Shown: one piece after another, positions 17,843 to 25,354 of the stretch
How positions within the stretch are numbered: position 1 is the first letter of the stretch
Layout: each line of letters opens with the position of its first letter
Assembly: GCF_042663885.1 (NCBI RefSeq)
Contig: NZ_JBHSXV010000001.1
Length of the DNA stretch: 64,000 nucleotides
Reading direction: 5' to 3' (one strand)
Origin: Aquipuribacter hungaricus
GTDB lineage: Bacteria > Actinomycetota > Actinomycetes > Actinomycetales > JBBAYJ01
The notes under the pieces: generated by a model
Databases searched by the model: none
The model's input: the letters and a program-made list of their open reading frames with translations, nothing else
What the model was told of the DNA's origin: nothing
Position numbers and translations under genes: made by a program

Positions 17843-17905
17843 GCGCCCAGGGTACGGCGCCGTGCCGCCGGACCCCGCCACGGCGCGGCCCGGCGGTGCG
17901 TCGTG

Positions 17906-17953
17906 CGAGGGACGGCCCGCGCGAGGGACGGCCCGTGCGACGGACGCCCGGGC
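17906..17953. repeat. 16-bp tandem repeat, three units
   Basis: Two near-identical units (CGAGGGACGGCCCGCG and CGAGGGACGGCCCGTG) and a third degenerate unit (CGACGGACGCCCGGGC) lie in the gap between the NYN-domain gene and rimO. No function is evident. Confidence 0.7.
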
Positions 17954-17973
17954 CCGCAGCTCCGGGACGCCCG

Positions 17974-18789
17974 TCAGGAGCCGCCCGCGACCTCCCGCAG
18001 GGACCGGGTGGGCCGCAGCCACGCGCCGTCGGGCGGCAGGGAGTCCAGCCGGGTCCGGTCCAGCGGGTGCTGGAACGCGCCCGGCACCTCCTCCAGGTCG
18101 AGGAAGCGCAGGTGCGGCGACTGGGCGGCGTACCCGGCCACCTCGAAGAACGACAGCACCGTGACCTCGACGCCGTCCTGCGCCAGGGCCTCCAGCGGGG
18201 CGAGGAAGTTGCGGCCGTCGCCGCTGGCCACGACCAGGCGCGCCAGGCGCCCGGAACGGGCCCGGTGGTGCACGTGCTCGAGCATGTCGAGGTCGACGTC
18301 GTCGCGGTCGGCCAGCTTGGGCCGCGCGAACACCGCGAACCCGAGGGACCGGACGGCCTCGACCCAGCCGCGCATCTGGCCGGCGTTGACGGGCGGCACG
18401 TTGGCGAACACGGCCCCCTCGACCTCGTGGCCGTCGTCGCCGAGCTGGACCAGCCAGCGGGCGATGGCGTCGTAGCGGGGCCTGCTCGCGGCCGTCGGCT
18501 TGGCACCGATGACCTGGGCGAGCGTGGCGTCGATGTTCGGGGCGTCCCAGACGAGCAGGTCGATGGGGGCGTCCCCGGCCGGCAGCGGGAACATCGGGGT
18601 GGGCCGCTCGGTGGCGGCGGCGCTGGGGTGCGCGTGCGCCGCGGCGGGCCGCGGTTCGGGCTCGCCGTCCCCGTGGACGTCCGCCGCGAACTGCGCGTCG
18701 TCGTCGCCGTCGAGGTCGCCCGGCCAGCCGTCCCCGGTCACGCCGGCACCCCTGTCGCCCGCGCCCACGTCCCGCCAGCCGTCAGCCAC
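17974..18789 (-). CDS. NYN-domain (PIN-like) protein
   Basis: A 271-residue protein with a NYN/LabA-type nuclease-like domain (about residues 75-235). Visible motifs are DLLVWDAPNIDATL, with the first acidic residue, then DVDLDMLEHVH, and LVVASGDGRNFLAPLEAL, all fitting the PIN/NYN metal site. The first 70 residues are acidic and low in complexity. The GTG at 18789 overlaps the ftsK stop by eight bases, so it is probably co-translated with ftsK. NYN proteins are predicted RNases, but some lack activity; the substrate is unknown. It ends before the intergenic tandem repeat ahead of rimO. Confidence 0.78.
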   Translation of the reverse strand: MADGWRDVGAGDRGAGVTGDGWPGDLDGDDDAQFAADVHGDGEPEPRPAAAHAHPSAAATERPTPMFPLPAGDAPIDLLVWDAPNIDATLAQVIGAKPTAASRPRYDAIARWLVQLGDDGHEVEGAVFANVPPVNAGQMRGWVEAVRSLGFAVFARPKLADRDDVDLDMLEHVHHRARSGRLARLVVASGDGRNFLAPLEALAQDGVEVTVLSFFEVAGYAAQSPHLRFLDLEEVPGAFQHPLDRTRLDSLPPDGAWLRPTRSLREVAGGS

Positions 18790-21700
18790 GTCCTGTCAGC
18801 TCCCATGCGTCCTCGGACGACCCGTCGTCGTCCCACCCCTCGGCAGTCTCCTCGCCTACGAGCGCCCTGTCGCCCCCGACGCCGTAGCGGTCGACCGGGG
18901 CAGCAGGCCCGGGACCGCCGCGGTCGTCGTCCCTGTCGTCGTCCCTGTCGTCGTCCCGGTCGTCACGGGCGCCGCCGGTGGCACCGGCCCCGTCGGCGTC
19001 GTCCCAGCCGTCGTAGGGCGCGTCGGCCGCGGCGCCCCCGCCGGACGGGGCCGCGGGCGGCCCGTCGCCGCGCAGCCGGGCGAGGACCTCGGGCAGGTCG
19101 TCGGGACGGACCATGACGTCGCGCGCCTTGGAGCCCTCGCTGGGCCCGACGATCTCGCGTGACTCGAGCAGGTCCATGAGCCGGCCGGCCTTGGCGAAGC
19201 CCACCCGGAGCTTGCGCTGCAGCATCGACGTCGACCCGAACTGCGTGGTGACGACCAGCTCGGCGGCCTGGAGGAGCACGTCGAGGTCGTCGCCGATGTC
19301 CTCGTCGATCTGCTTCTTCGCGGCCGGCGCGGTGACGTCCTCGCGGTAGGCGGGCTGCAGCTGCACCTTGACGTGCGCCACCACCTCCTCGACCTCGGTC
19401 TCGGTGACCCACGCCCCCTGCACGCGCATGGGCTTGCTCATGCCCATGGGCAGGAACAGCGCGTCACCCTGGCCGATGAGCTTCTCGGCGCCGGGCTGGT
19501 CGAGGACGACCCGGGAGTCGGCCAGCGAGCTGGTCGCGAACGCCAGGCGGCTCGGCACGTTGGCCTTGATGAGGCCGGTGACGACGTCGACGCTCGGCCG
19601 CTGCGTGGCCAGCACGAGGTGGATGCCGGCCGCGCGGGCCAGCTGCGTGATGCGGACGACGGAGTCCTCGACGTCGCGCGGGGCGACCATCATGAGGTCG
19701 GCGAGCTCGTCGACGACGACCAGCAGGTACGGGTAGGGCGTGAGGACCCGCTTGGAGTCCGGCGGCACGCTGACGGTGCCCTTGCGGACGGCCTTGTTGA
19801 AGTCGTCGACGTGCCGGAACCCGAACGCCGAGAGGTCGTCGTAGCGGTGGTCCATCTCCGCGACGACCCACTGCAGGGCCTCGGCGGCCTTCTTGGGGTT
19901 GGTGATGATCGGCGTGATGAGGTGCGGCACGCCCTCGTAGGCGGTGAGCTCGACCCGCTTGGGGTCGACGAGGATCATCCGGACCTCGTCGGGCGTGGAC
20001 CGGACGAGCACCGACGTGATCATCGAGTTGATGAACGAGGACTTGCCCGCGCCGGTGGCGCCCGCGACGAGCAGGTGCGGCATCTTGGCGAGGTTGGCCA
20101 CGACGTAGCCACCCTCGACGTCCTTGCCTACGCCGATCGTCATGGGGTGGGTGCTGCGGCGGGCGACCTCGGAGCGGAGCACGTCGCCGAGGCAGACGGT
20201 CTCCTTGTCCGCGTTGGGGATCTCGATGCCGATCGCCGACTTGCCGGGGATCGGCGACAGGATCCGCACCTCGGCGCTGGCCACCGCGTAGCTGATGTTG
20301 CGGCTGAGCGCGGTGACCCGCTCGACCTTGACGCCCTGGCCGAGCTCGACCTCGTAGCGGGTCACGGTCGGGCCGCGGGTGTAGCCGGTGACCGCGGCGT
20401 CGATCTGGAACTGCTGGAGGACGTCGGTCAGGGCCTCCACGACGGAGTCGTTGACCGGGCTGTGCGTCTTGTGGGGCGTCCCGGCACGCAGCTGGGTGAC
20501 GTCGGGCAGGGAGTAGACGATGTCGCCGGTGAGCGTGAGCTGCTCCGCGCGCGGCGGCAGGTCCGACAGGTCGGGCATCGGGGTGACGACCGGCTCGGCC
20601 GCCGGGGTCGGCACGGCCGCGGCGGCGGGCACGACGGACGCCCCGGCCGGGCGGGACGCACCTGGCGTGGCCGACGGCTCGGCACCGGGACGGCTGCCGG
20701 GGCGACCTGCGGCCGCGTCGCGGCCGGTGCTGCCGTCGGCGCCACGGTCCGGACCGCCGTCGCCCGCGCCCCGGGCGACCGAGGAGCCGGCAGGGCGTCG
20801 CGCACCGCGGCCGGGGGGCGGGTCGCCCTCGTGCCAGACCACCGCGGCGGTGTCGTAGGGCACCTCGAGCGGCTCGCCGTCGTCGCCGACCTGTCCCTCG
20901 CCCGGGCGGCGGCCGCGCGCGCCGCGGCGGCGCACCGCGGCCCCGTGGGCGCCGGTCTCCACCGGGTCCTCGTCGTGGTCGTCCTCGTCGTGGTCGTCCC
21001 CGTCGCCGCCGGCGCCCGCGTGCGAGCGGCCCCCGGTGAGCCAGACCAGGCCGTCGCGCACCCGGCTGGTGACCTGGTGCAGGGGCGTCGCGGTGAGGAC
21101 GAGCAGCCCGAAACCGGCGAGCAGGACGAGCACCGGCACCGTGAGGTACACCGAGACCGCCTGCTCGAGCGGGTTCGCGAGCAGGAACCCGAGGATGCCG
21201 CCGCCGGCCTGCAGGCGCGCGGCCCCCTCCGGGGGCGCGGGGAAGCCGGCGAGCACGTGCAGCAGCGCGGCGGCGGAGGCACCGAGGGCGAGCAGGCCCA
21301 CGCCGACGCGGCCGCCCTCCTGCTCGGTGTCCGGGCGGCGGAACAGCCGCAGGCTGAGCCCGAGCAGGACCAGTGGCACCGCCAGGCCGGCGCGGCCGAG
21401 GAGGCCGGCCACCGCGTAGTGCACCCAGCCCAGGACGACCGCGTCGACGCCGAACCACTCCGCGGCGGCGACGACGGCAGCCGCGGCCAGCAGGAGGAAG
21501 CCGATGCCGTCGCGGCGGTGGACCGGGTCGAGCTCGCTCGCGCCGTGGTGGACCGAGCGGACCAGGCCGCCGACCATCCGGCCGGGCAGTGTGAGCAGGC
21601 CGAGCAGGAGCCGCGTGGCCAGGCCGGGCGGCGGCGGGGCCTGCCGGGACCGGGCGGCGGGCCGGCGCGCGGCGGTGGACCCGCGGGACGCGGCCGAGCC

Positions 21701-21916
21701 CTTGGACGCGGCGCTCCCCCGGGACGCGGCGGAGCCCTTCGTCGCGGCGGACCCCTTGGACGTGGTCGAGCCCTTGGACGGCACGGCGGCACCCTTCGAC
21801 GTGGTGGCACCCCTGGACGACCCGGTGGCCCCGGACCCGGAGGCCGCCCCGCGGGTCGCGCCGGTGCGGCCGGGCTGACGGCCGGCGGCGGGGCGCGTGG
21901 AGGCGGTCCGTGTCAC
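18782..21916 (-). CDS. ftsK: DNA translocase FtsK
   Basis: FtsK pumps chromosomal DNA at the division septum. The 1044-residue product starts at GTG 21916. Residues 1-95 are basic and repetitive; a membrane domain of about four spans follows (about 100-290), then an acidic/proline-rich linker. The motor domain has Walker A VAGATGAGKSS near 615-625 and a VVVDELADLMM Walker B. The C-terminal gamma domain (TTQFGSTSMLQRKLRVGFAK) reads orientation sequences. After it comes an acidic tail with DDDR repeats. The open frame runs 33 codons further upstream, but that part lacks FtsK features. The NYN gene overlaps its end. Confidence 0.95.
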   Translation of the reverse strand: MTRTASTRPAAGRQPGRTGATRGAASGSGATGSSRGATTSKGAAVPSKGSTTSKGSAATKGSAASRGSAASKGSAASRGSTAARRPAARSRQAPPPPGLATRLLLGLLTLPGRMVGGLVRSVHHGASELDPVHRRDGIGFLLLAAAAVVAAAEWFGVDAVVLGWVHYAVAGLLGRAGLAVPLVLLGLSLRLFRRPDTEQEGGRVGVGLLALGASAAALLHVLAGFPAPPEGAARLQAGGGILGFLLANPLEQAVSVYLTVPVLVLLAGFGLLVLTATPLHQVTSRVRDGLVWLTGGRSHAGAGGDGDDHDEDDHDEDPVETGAHGAAVRRRGARGRRPGEGQVGDDGEPLEVPYDTAAVVWHEGDPPPGRGARRPAGSSVARGAGDGGPDRGADGSTGRDAAAGRPGSRPGAEPSATPGASRPAGASVVPAAAAVPTPAAEPVVTPMPDLSDLPPRAEQLTLTGDIVYSLPDVTQLRAGTPHKTHSPVNDSVVEALTDVLQQFQIDAAVTGYTRGPTVTRYEVELGQGVKVERVTALSRNISYAVASAEVRILSPIPGKSAIGIEIPNADKETVCLGDVLRSEVARRSTHPMTIGVGKDVEGGYVVANLAKMPHLLVAGATGAGKSSFINSMITSVLVRSTPDEVRMILVDPKRVELTAYEGVPHLITPIITNPKKAAEALQWVVAEMDHRYDDLSAFGFRHVDDFNKAVRKGTVSVPPDSKRVLTPYPYLLVVVDELADLMMVAPRDVEDSVVRITQLARAAGIHLVLATQRPSVDVVTGLIKANVPSRLAFATSSLADSRVVLDQPGAEKLIGQGDALFLPMGMSKPMRVQGAWVTETEVEEVVAHVKVQLQPAYREDVTAPAAKKQIDEDIGDDLDVLLQAAELVVTTQFGSTSMLQRKLRVGFAKAGRLMDLLESREIVGPSEGSKARDVMVRPDDLPEVLARLRGDGPPAAPSGGGAAADAPYDGWDDADGAGATGGARDDRDDDRDDDRDDDRGGPGPAAPVDRYGVGGDRALVGEETAEGWDDDGSSEDAWELTGRG
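18923..18964. repeat. 12-bp tandem repeat in the ftsK 3' end
   Basis: GTCGTCGTCCCT is repeated three and a half times in frame, encoding DDDR units (as read on the minus strand) in the FtsK tail beyond the gamma domain. The variant third unit has G for T at its end. Confidence 0.75.
21677..21820. repeat. Degenerate 18-24 bp repeats in the ftsK 5' end
   Basis: About eight degenerate repeats encode a serine-lysine-glycine motif, consensus (A/T)(A/T)S(K/R)GS, at FtsK residues 33-80, in the cytoplasmic tail before the first membrane span. It gives a strongly basic, disordered tail. Confidence 0.7.
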
Positions 21917-22042
21917 CGAGTCACCGTACGCGGGCGGGCGGGCCACACCCCGGCTCCCACGCCGTCGCCCGGGGGGTGCCGGGCGGGGCAGCCGGGGGCG
22001 CGGGTACCGCTCCACGGGGACGCGGCGGCCAGGACGCGACGG

Positions 22043-22945
22043 TCAGGGAACGGAGGGCTCGAGGAGCCCGGTGGCGGTGAGTGCCGCCCGCAGGTCCTCG
22101 CGCTGGGCGTCGGTCGCGGGGAGCAGCGGCAGCCGGACGGCGGCGGTGGGCACGAGGCCCAGCAGGTGCAGCGCCGCCTTGACCGCCACGAGCCCGGGCA
22201 TCCGGGTCATCACGGCGTCGACGAGCGGCAGGGCCGCCCGGTGCTCCGCCAGGGCGGTGGGCAGGTCGCCGGCGTCGACCGCGGCGACGAGCCGGGCGAA
22301 GGCCGGACCGAGCAGGTGGGTGGTCACGCCGACCACCCCGGCACCGCCGTGCGCCAGGTAGGCGAGCGTGAGGCCGTCGTCGCCGGAGTAGAACGCCAGG
22401 TCGCTGCCGGCCTTGACGCGGGTGGCCGCCTGCAGGTCGCCCTTGGCGTCCTTGACCGCCACGACCCGGGGGTGCTCCCCCAGCCGCAGCAGCGTCTCGG
22501 TCTCGAACGCCACGGCGGAGCGGCCGGGGATGTCGTAGAGCATGACCGGAAGGTCGGTGGCGTCGGCAACCGTGCGCACGTGCGCCAGGAGCCCGTCCTG
22601 GGACGGGCGCGAGTAGTAGGGCGCGACGACGAGCAGCCCGGTGGCGCCGGCGGCCTCGGCGCGGCGGGCGAGCGTGACGCTGTGCGCGGTGTCGTTGGTG
22701 CCGACCCCGGCGATGACGGGGCCGGCGCCCTGCACGGCCTCGACGACCGTGCGCAGCAGCCGGTCCTTCTCCTCGTCGGAGGTGGTCGGGGCCTCCCCCG
22801 TGGTCCCGCTGACGACGAGCCCGTCGTGGCCGGAGGCCATGAGGTGCGCGGCCAGCGACCCGGTGGCCCCGAGGTCGAGCTCGCCGTCCGCCGACATGGG
22901 CGAGGCCAGGGCCGTGAGGACGGCACCGAAGGGGCGGTCAGGCAT
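22043..22945 (-). CDS. dapA: 4-hydroxy-tetrahydrodipicolinate synthase
   Basis: DapA condenses pyruvate with aspartate semialdehyde in lysine and diaminopimelate synthesis. The 300-residue TIM barrel shows GTTGEAPTTSDEE, the tyrosine in MLYDIPGRS (Tyr137) and the Schiff-base lysine in VVAVKDAKGD (Lys165). The length is normal. ATG 22945 begins MPDRPFGAVLTAL, directly before the first barrel strand; the longer open frame upstream is proline/arginine-rich noise. It lies between thyX (after a terminator) and ftsK on the same strand, the order I recall in mycobacteria. Confidence 0.95.
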   Translation of the reverse strand: MPDRPFGAVLTALASPMSADGELDLGATGSLAAHLMASGHDGLVVSGTTGEAPTTSDEEKDRLLRTVVEAVQGAGPVIAGVGTNDTAHSVTLARRAEAAGATGLLVVAPYYSRPSQDGLLAHVRTVADATDLPVMLYDIPGRSAVAFETETLLRLGEHPRVVAVKDAKGDLQAATRVKAGSDLAFYSGDDGLTLAYLAHGGAGVVGVTTHLLGPAFARLVAAVDAGDLPTALAEHRAALPLVDAVMTRMPGLVAVKAALHLLGLVPTAAVRLPLLPATDAQREDLRAALTATGLLEPSVP

Positions 22946-23085
22946 GCGGGCGAATGTACCCACCGGGGCCCGCCTACCGGCCGGACCACAGGCCCGCGCC
23001 GCGCCGTGCCGCCGAGGGCGGCCCCGCCCCGACGGCGGGTGCCGCGGTCGGCCAGGCAGCGCCACCCCCGGCCCGGGACGCAAGA

Positions 23086-23130
23086 AACCGCGGCACCAGT
23101 CGCTCGGGGGGTCCGGCTGGCACCGCGGTT
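23086..23130 (-). terminator. Terminator downstream of thyX
   Basis: On the minus strand a 14-bp stem (23117-23130 with 23086-23099) closes completely if two G-U wobbles are allowed, and TTTCTT follows. On the plus strand the same positions would be two mismatches, so the hairpin belongs to minus-strand transcription, ending thyX before dapA. Confidence 0.75.
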
Positions 23131-23226
23131 CAGGGGGGACATCGGCGGGACCCCCGGTGGCGTTACAGCCGCCCCGACGTGACCTGGGTCACACCCTGTG
23201 ACGGCCGCGCCGGGCCGGGTCGTGGG

Positions 23227-24039
23227 TCAGGGGGCGACCCGGCCGCCCTGGTCGAACGCCGCGTGCGTGACCGGCATGAGGGCCGCCCAGGCGGTCTCCA
23301 TCTGCTCGGCGACGAGCTCGATCTCCCGCTGCGGGTACGACGGGAAGGTCGAGTCCTCCCGCCGGGTCCGCAGGCTGAGGACGTTCATGAGCGAGCGGGC
23401 GTTGATGGTCACGTACATCGACGAGTACAGCGTCAGCGGCAGCACGATGCGCGCCACCTCCCGCGCGACGCCCGCCTCGAGCATGTCGGTGTAGGCCTGC
23501 CAGGCACTCAGGCACGCCTGCTGCGTGCGGTCGACGACGAGCCGGTGCTGCTCGGGCGTGCCCTCGACGAAGTCGTAGGCGCCGGGCTTGCCGACCTGGA
23601 CCAGGCGCCGCTCGGGGGCGGGGACGTAGAACACGGGACGCATCCGGCGGTAGCGGCCCGACTCCTCGTTGTAGGAGGCGACGCGGTGCCGCTGGAACTC
23701 CCGGAACACGAACAGCGGCGCCGACACGTAGAAGGTCATGACCGCGTGCTCGAACGGCGAGCCGTGGCGGTCGCGCATGAGGTAGCGGACGAGCCCGGCC
23801 GATGCCTCGGCGTCGGCGTCCACGTCGGCGAGGCTCGCCTCCCCCTTGGTCGACACCCGGGCGGCGAACAGGACGTCCGCGTCGCGGGCGCTGTGCTTGA
23901 CCAGCTCGACGTCCATGTCGGAGCGGAAGACGGGGGTGGTGGCCGGGTCGGGCCGGGCGTCGGCCGGCACGGGGGCACCGGTCGGCGCCGGTCCGTCGGG
24001 CGGGACGGGGGGCGCTGTCGTCGCGGGGGCGTCGCTCAC
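23227..24039 (-). CDS. thyX: FAD-dependent thymidylate synthase ThyX
   Basis: ThyX makes dTMP from dUMP using methylenetetrahydrofolate and NADPH-reduced FAD. The 270-residue product carries the ThyX signature RHR-x7-S as RHRVASYNEES with RHR at 117-119, preceded by FEHAVMTFYVSAPLFVFREF, and followed by the C-terminal NARSLMNVLSLR region. The first 40 residues are proline/alanine-rich and outside the fold, so the GTG start at 24039 is less certain than the gene. It is divergent from the HAD gene and followed by a terminator. No thyA is visible in the window. Confidence 0.95.
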   Translation of the reverse strand: MSDAPATTAPPVPPDGPAPTGAPVPADARPDPATTPVFRSDMDVELVKHSARDADVLFAARVSTKGEASLADVDADAEASAGLVRYLMRDRHGSPFEHAVMTFYVSAPLFVFREFQRHRVASYNEESGRYRRMRPVFYVPAPERRLVQVGKPGAYDFVEGTPEQHRLVVDRTQQACLSAWQAYTDMLEAGVAREVARIVLPLTLYSSMYVTINARSLMNVLSLRTRREDSTFPSYPQREIELVAEQMETAWAALMPVTHAAFDQGGRVAP

Positions 24040-24163
24040 GGGGCGAGGCTAGGCGCTCGGGCCCGCGGGGTCAGCGCCGCCCCGACCGAGGCCCCCACCA
24101 CGGCCGGGTGCCGGGGGCGCGCGCAGGGCACGGCCGCCGCCGGACGGCTGGGAGGATGGGCGG

Positions 24164-24835
24164 GTGACTGCTGCCGCCCTCCCGGCCCGCCCGGACGCCG
24201 CCCTGTTCGACGCCGTCCTCTTCGACATGGACGGCACCCTCGTGGACTCCACGCCGTCGGTCGTGCGGTGCTGGCTCAGGCTCGCCGAGGAGAACGGGAT
24301 CACGCCCGAGGCGCTGCAGGCCGCCGCGGGCCACGGCCGGCCCGCCCGCGACATCGTCGCCGACCTGTTCGAGCCGCCCGCCCGCGAGGCGGCGCTGGTC
24401 CGCATCACCCACCTGGAGGTGACCGACCTGGAGGGCGTCGTGGCCCTGCCCGGCGCGGCCGACGCCCTGCTGGCCAGCGGCGACCGCGGGGCCATCGTCA
24501 CCTCGTGCACGGCGCCGCTGGCGACCGCGCGGCAGCAGGCGGCCGGCATCCCCGTCCCGGCCGTCGTCGTCACCGCCGACGACGTGGTGCGCGGCAAGCC
24601 GGACCCCGAGCCGTTCCTCACCGCCGCGCGCATCCTCGGGGTCGACCCGTCCCGCTGCCTCGTGGTCGAGGACGCCCCCGCCGGGCTGGCCGCCGGTCGC
24701 GCGGCGGGCATGACCACGCTCGCGGTGACGACCACCCACACCGCCGAGGAGCTCGACGCCGACCACGTCGTCGGCGACCTGTCGGGCGTGCGGCTGGACC
24801 CGAGCGGGGACGGCGTCCGGCTCCACCTCGTCTGA
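24164..24835 (+). CDS. HAD-IA family phosphatase
   Basis: A 223-residue hydrolase of the haloacid dehalogenase family. Motif I is FDMDGTLVDST with nucleophile Asp21 and acid Asp23; motif II is the TSCT serine/threonine; motif III is the lysine in VRGKPDPEPF; motif IV is VVEDAPAGLAAG. A small helical cap lies between motifs I and II, as in beta-phosphoglucomutase-like and sugar-phosphate phosphatases. Start is GTG 24164. It stands alone between divergent thyX and convergent ctaF. The substrate cannot be read from the sequence. Confidence 0.87.
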   Translation: MTAAALPARPDAALFDAVLFDMDGTLVDSTPSVVRCWLRLAEENGITPEALQAAAGHGRPARDIVADLFEPPAREAALVRITHLEVTDLEGVVALPGAADALLASGDRGAIVTSCTAPLATARQQAAGIPVPAVVVTADDVVRGKPDPEPFLTAARILGVDPSRCLVVEDAPAGLAAGRAAGMTTLAVTTTHTAEELDADHVVGDLSGVRLDPSGDGVRLHLV

Positions 24836-24872
24836 GGCGCCGGACGCACCCGTCCGGGCCGGCCCGGACGCA

Positions 24873-24909
24873 CGAGACCCGCCGGGCGGTCGCGCCGCGG
24901 CGGGTCTCG
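24873..24909. terminator. Bidirectional terminator between HAD gene and ctaF
   Basis: A perfect 12-bp stem, CGAGACCCGCCG with CGGCGGGTCTCG, and a 13-base loop lie between two convergent genes, 38 bases after the HAD stop and 28 beyond the ctaF stop. Confidence 0.75.
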
Positions 24910-24937
24910 ACGGCTCCTCGAGGGGGCCGGGAGGACG

Positions 24938-25336
24938 TCAGTGGGTGAAGTCGCCCACGTAGTGCTCGAACAGCAGGCCGAGGGCCGTGATGGCGATGAT
25001 CCCGACGCCCAGCAGCGACAGCCACAGCCCGACCGCGACCCCAGCGAACAGCAGCGCCCCGCCCGCGGCCACGCCGATCGGCCAGATGCTGCGCGGGTTG
25101 AAGAACCCGAGGTCGCCGGCGCCCTGGGCGATCTCGCCGACCGGGTCGTCCTCGGGACGGTCGTCGATGCGCAGCGACACCAGGTAGAGGTACAGCCCGA
25201 TGATCGCCGACAGGCCGCCGGTGAGCAGCAGGGCGATGAAGCCGACCGGCTCGAACCCGGACAGCAGCCCGTAGACCGCGCCGAGCGGGATGAAGAAGAA
25301 CGTGCCCGAACCGAAGACCCAGGTCTCGACCTTCAT
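24938..25336 (-). CDS. ctaF: Cytochrome c oxidase subunit IV, actinobacterial type
   Basis: A 132-residue membrane protein and small subunit of the aa3 oxidase. Four hydrophobic spans are seen (near residues 8-26, 32-53, 85-103 and 104-123), with the conserved DDRPEDDPVGEIAQGAGDLGF loop segment between spans 2 and 3. It ends in HYVGDFTH. It follows ctaD by 18 bases in the ctaC-ctaD-ctaF operon. ATG 25336 is the obvious start. The ctaE-qcrCAB genes of the bc1 complex, nearby in some actinobacteria, are not in this window. Confidence 0.93.
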   Translation of the reverse strand: MKVETWVFGSGTFFFIPLGAVYGLLSGFEPVGFIALLLTGGLSAIIGLYLYLVSLRIDDRPEDDPVGEIAQGAGDLGFFNPRSIWPIGVAAGGALLFAGVAVGLWLSLLGVGIIAITALGLLFEHYVGDFTH

Positions 25337-25354
25337 GCGGCTGCCAGCTCCTTC

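Noticed and set aside
23083..23131. T-box-like sequence (TGGCACCGCGG on plus, TGGTGCCGCGG on minus)
   Set aside because: It resembles the T-box core, but no specifier stem or tRNA synthetase or amino-acid gene lies properly downstream, and the sequence is fully explained as one arm of the thyX terminator.
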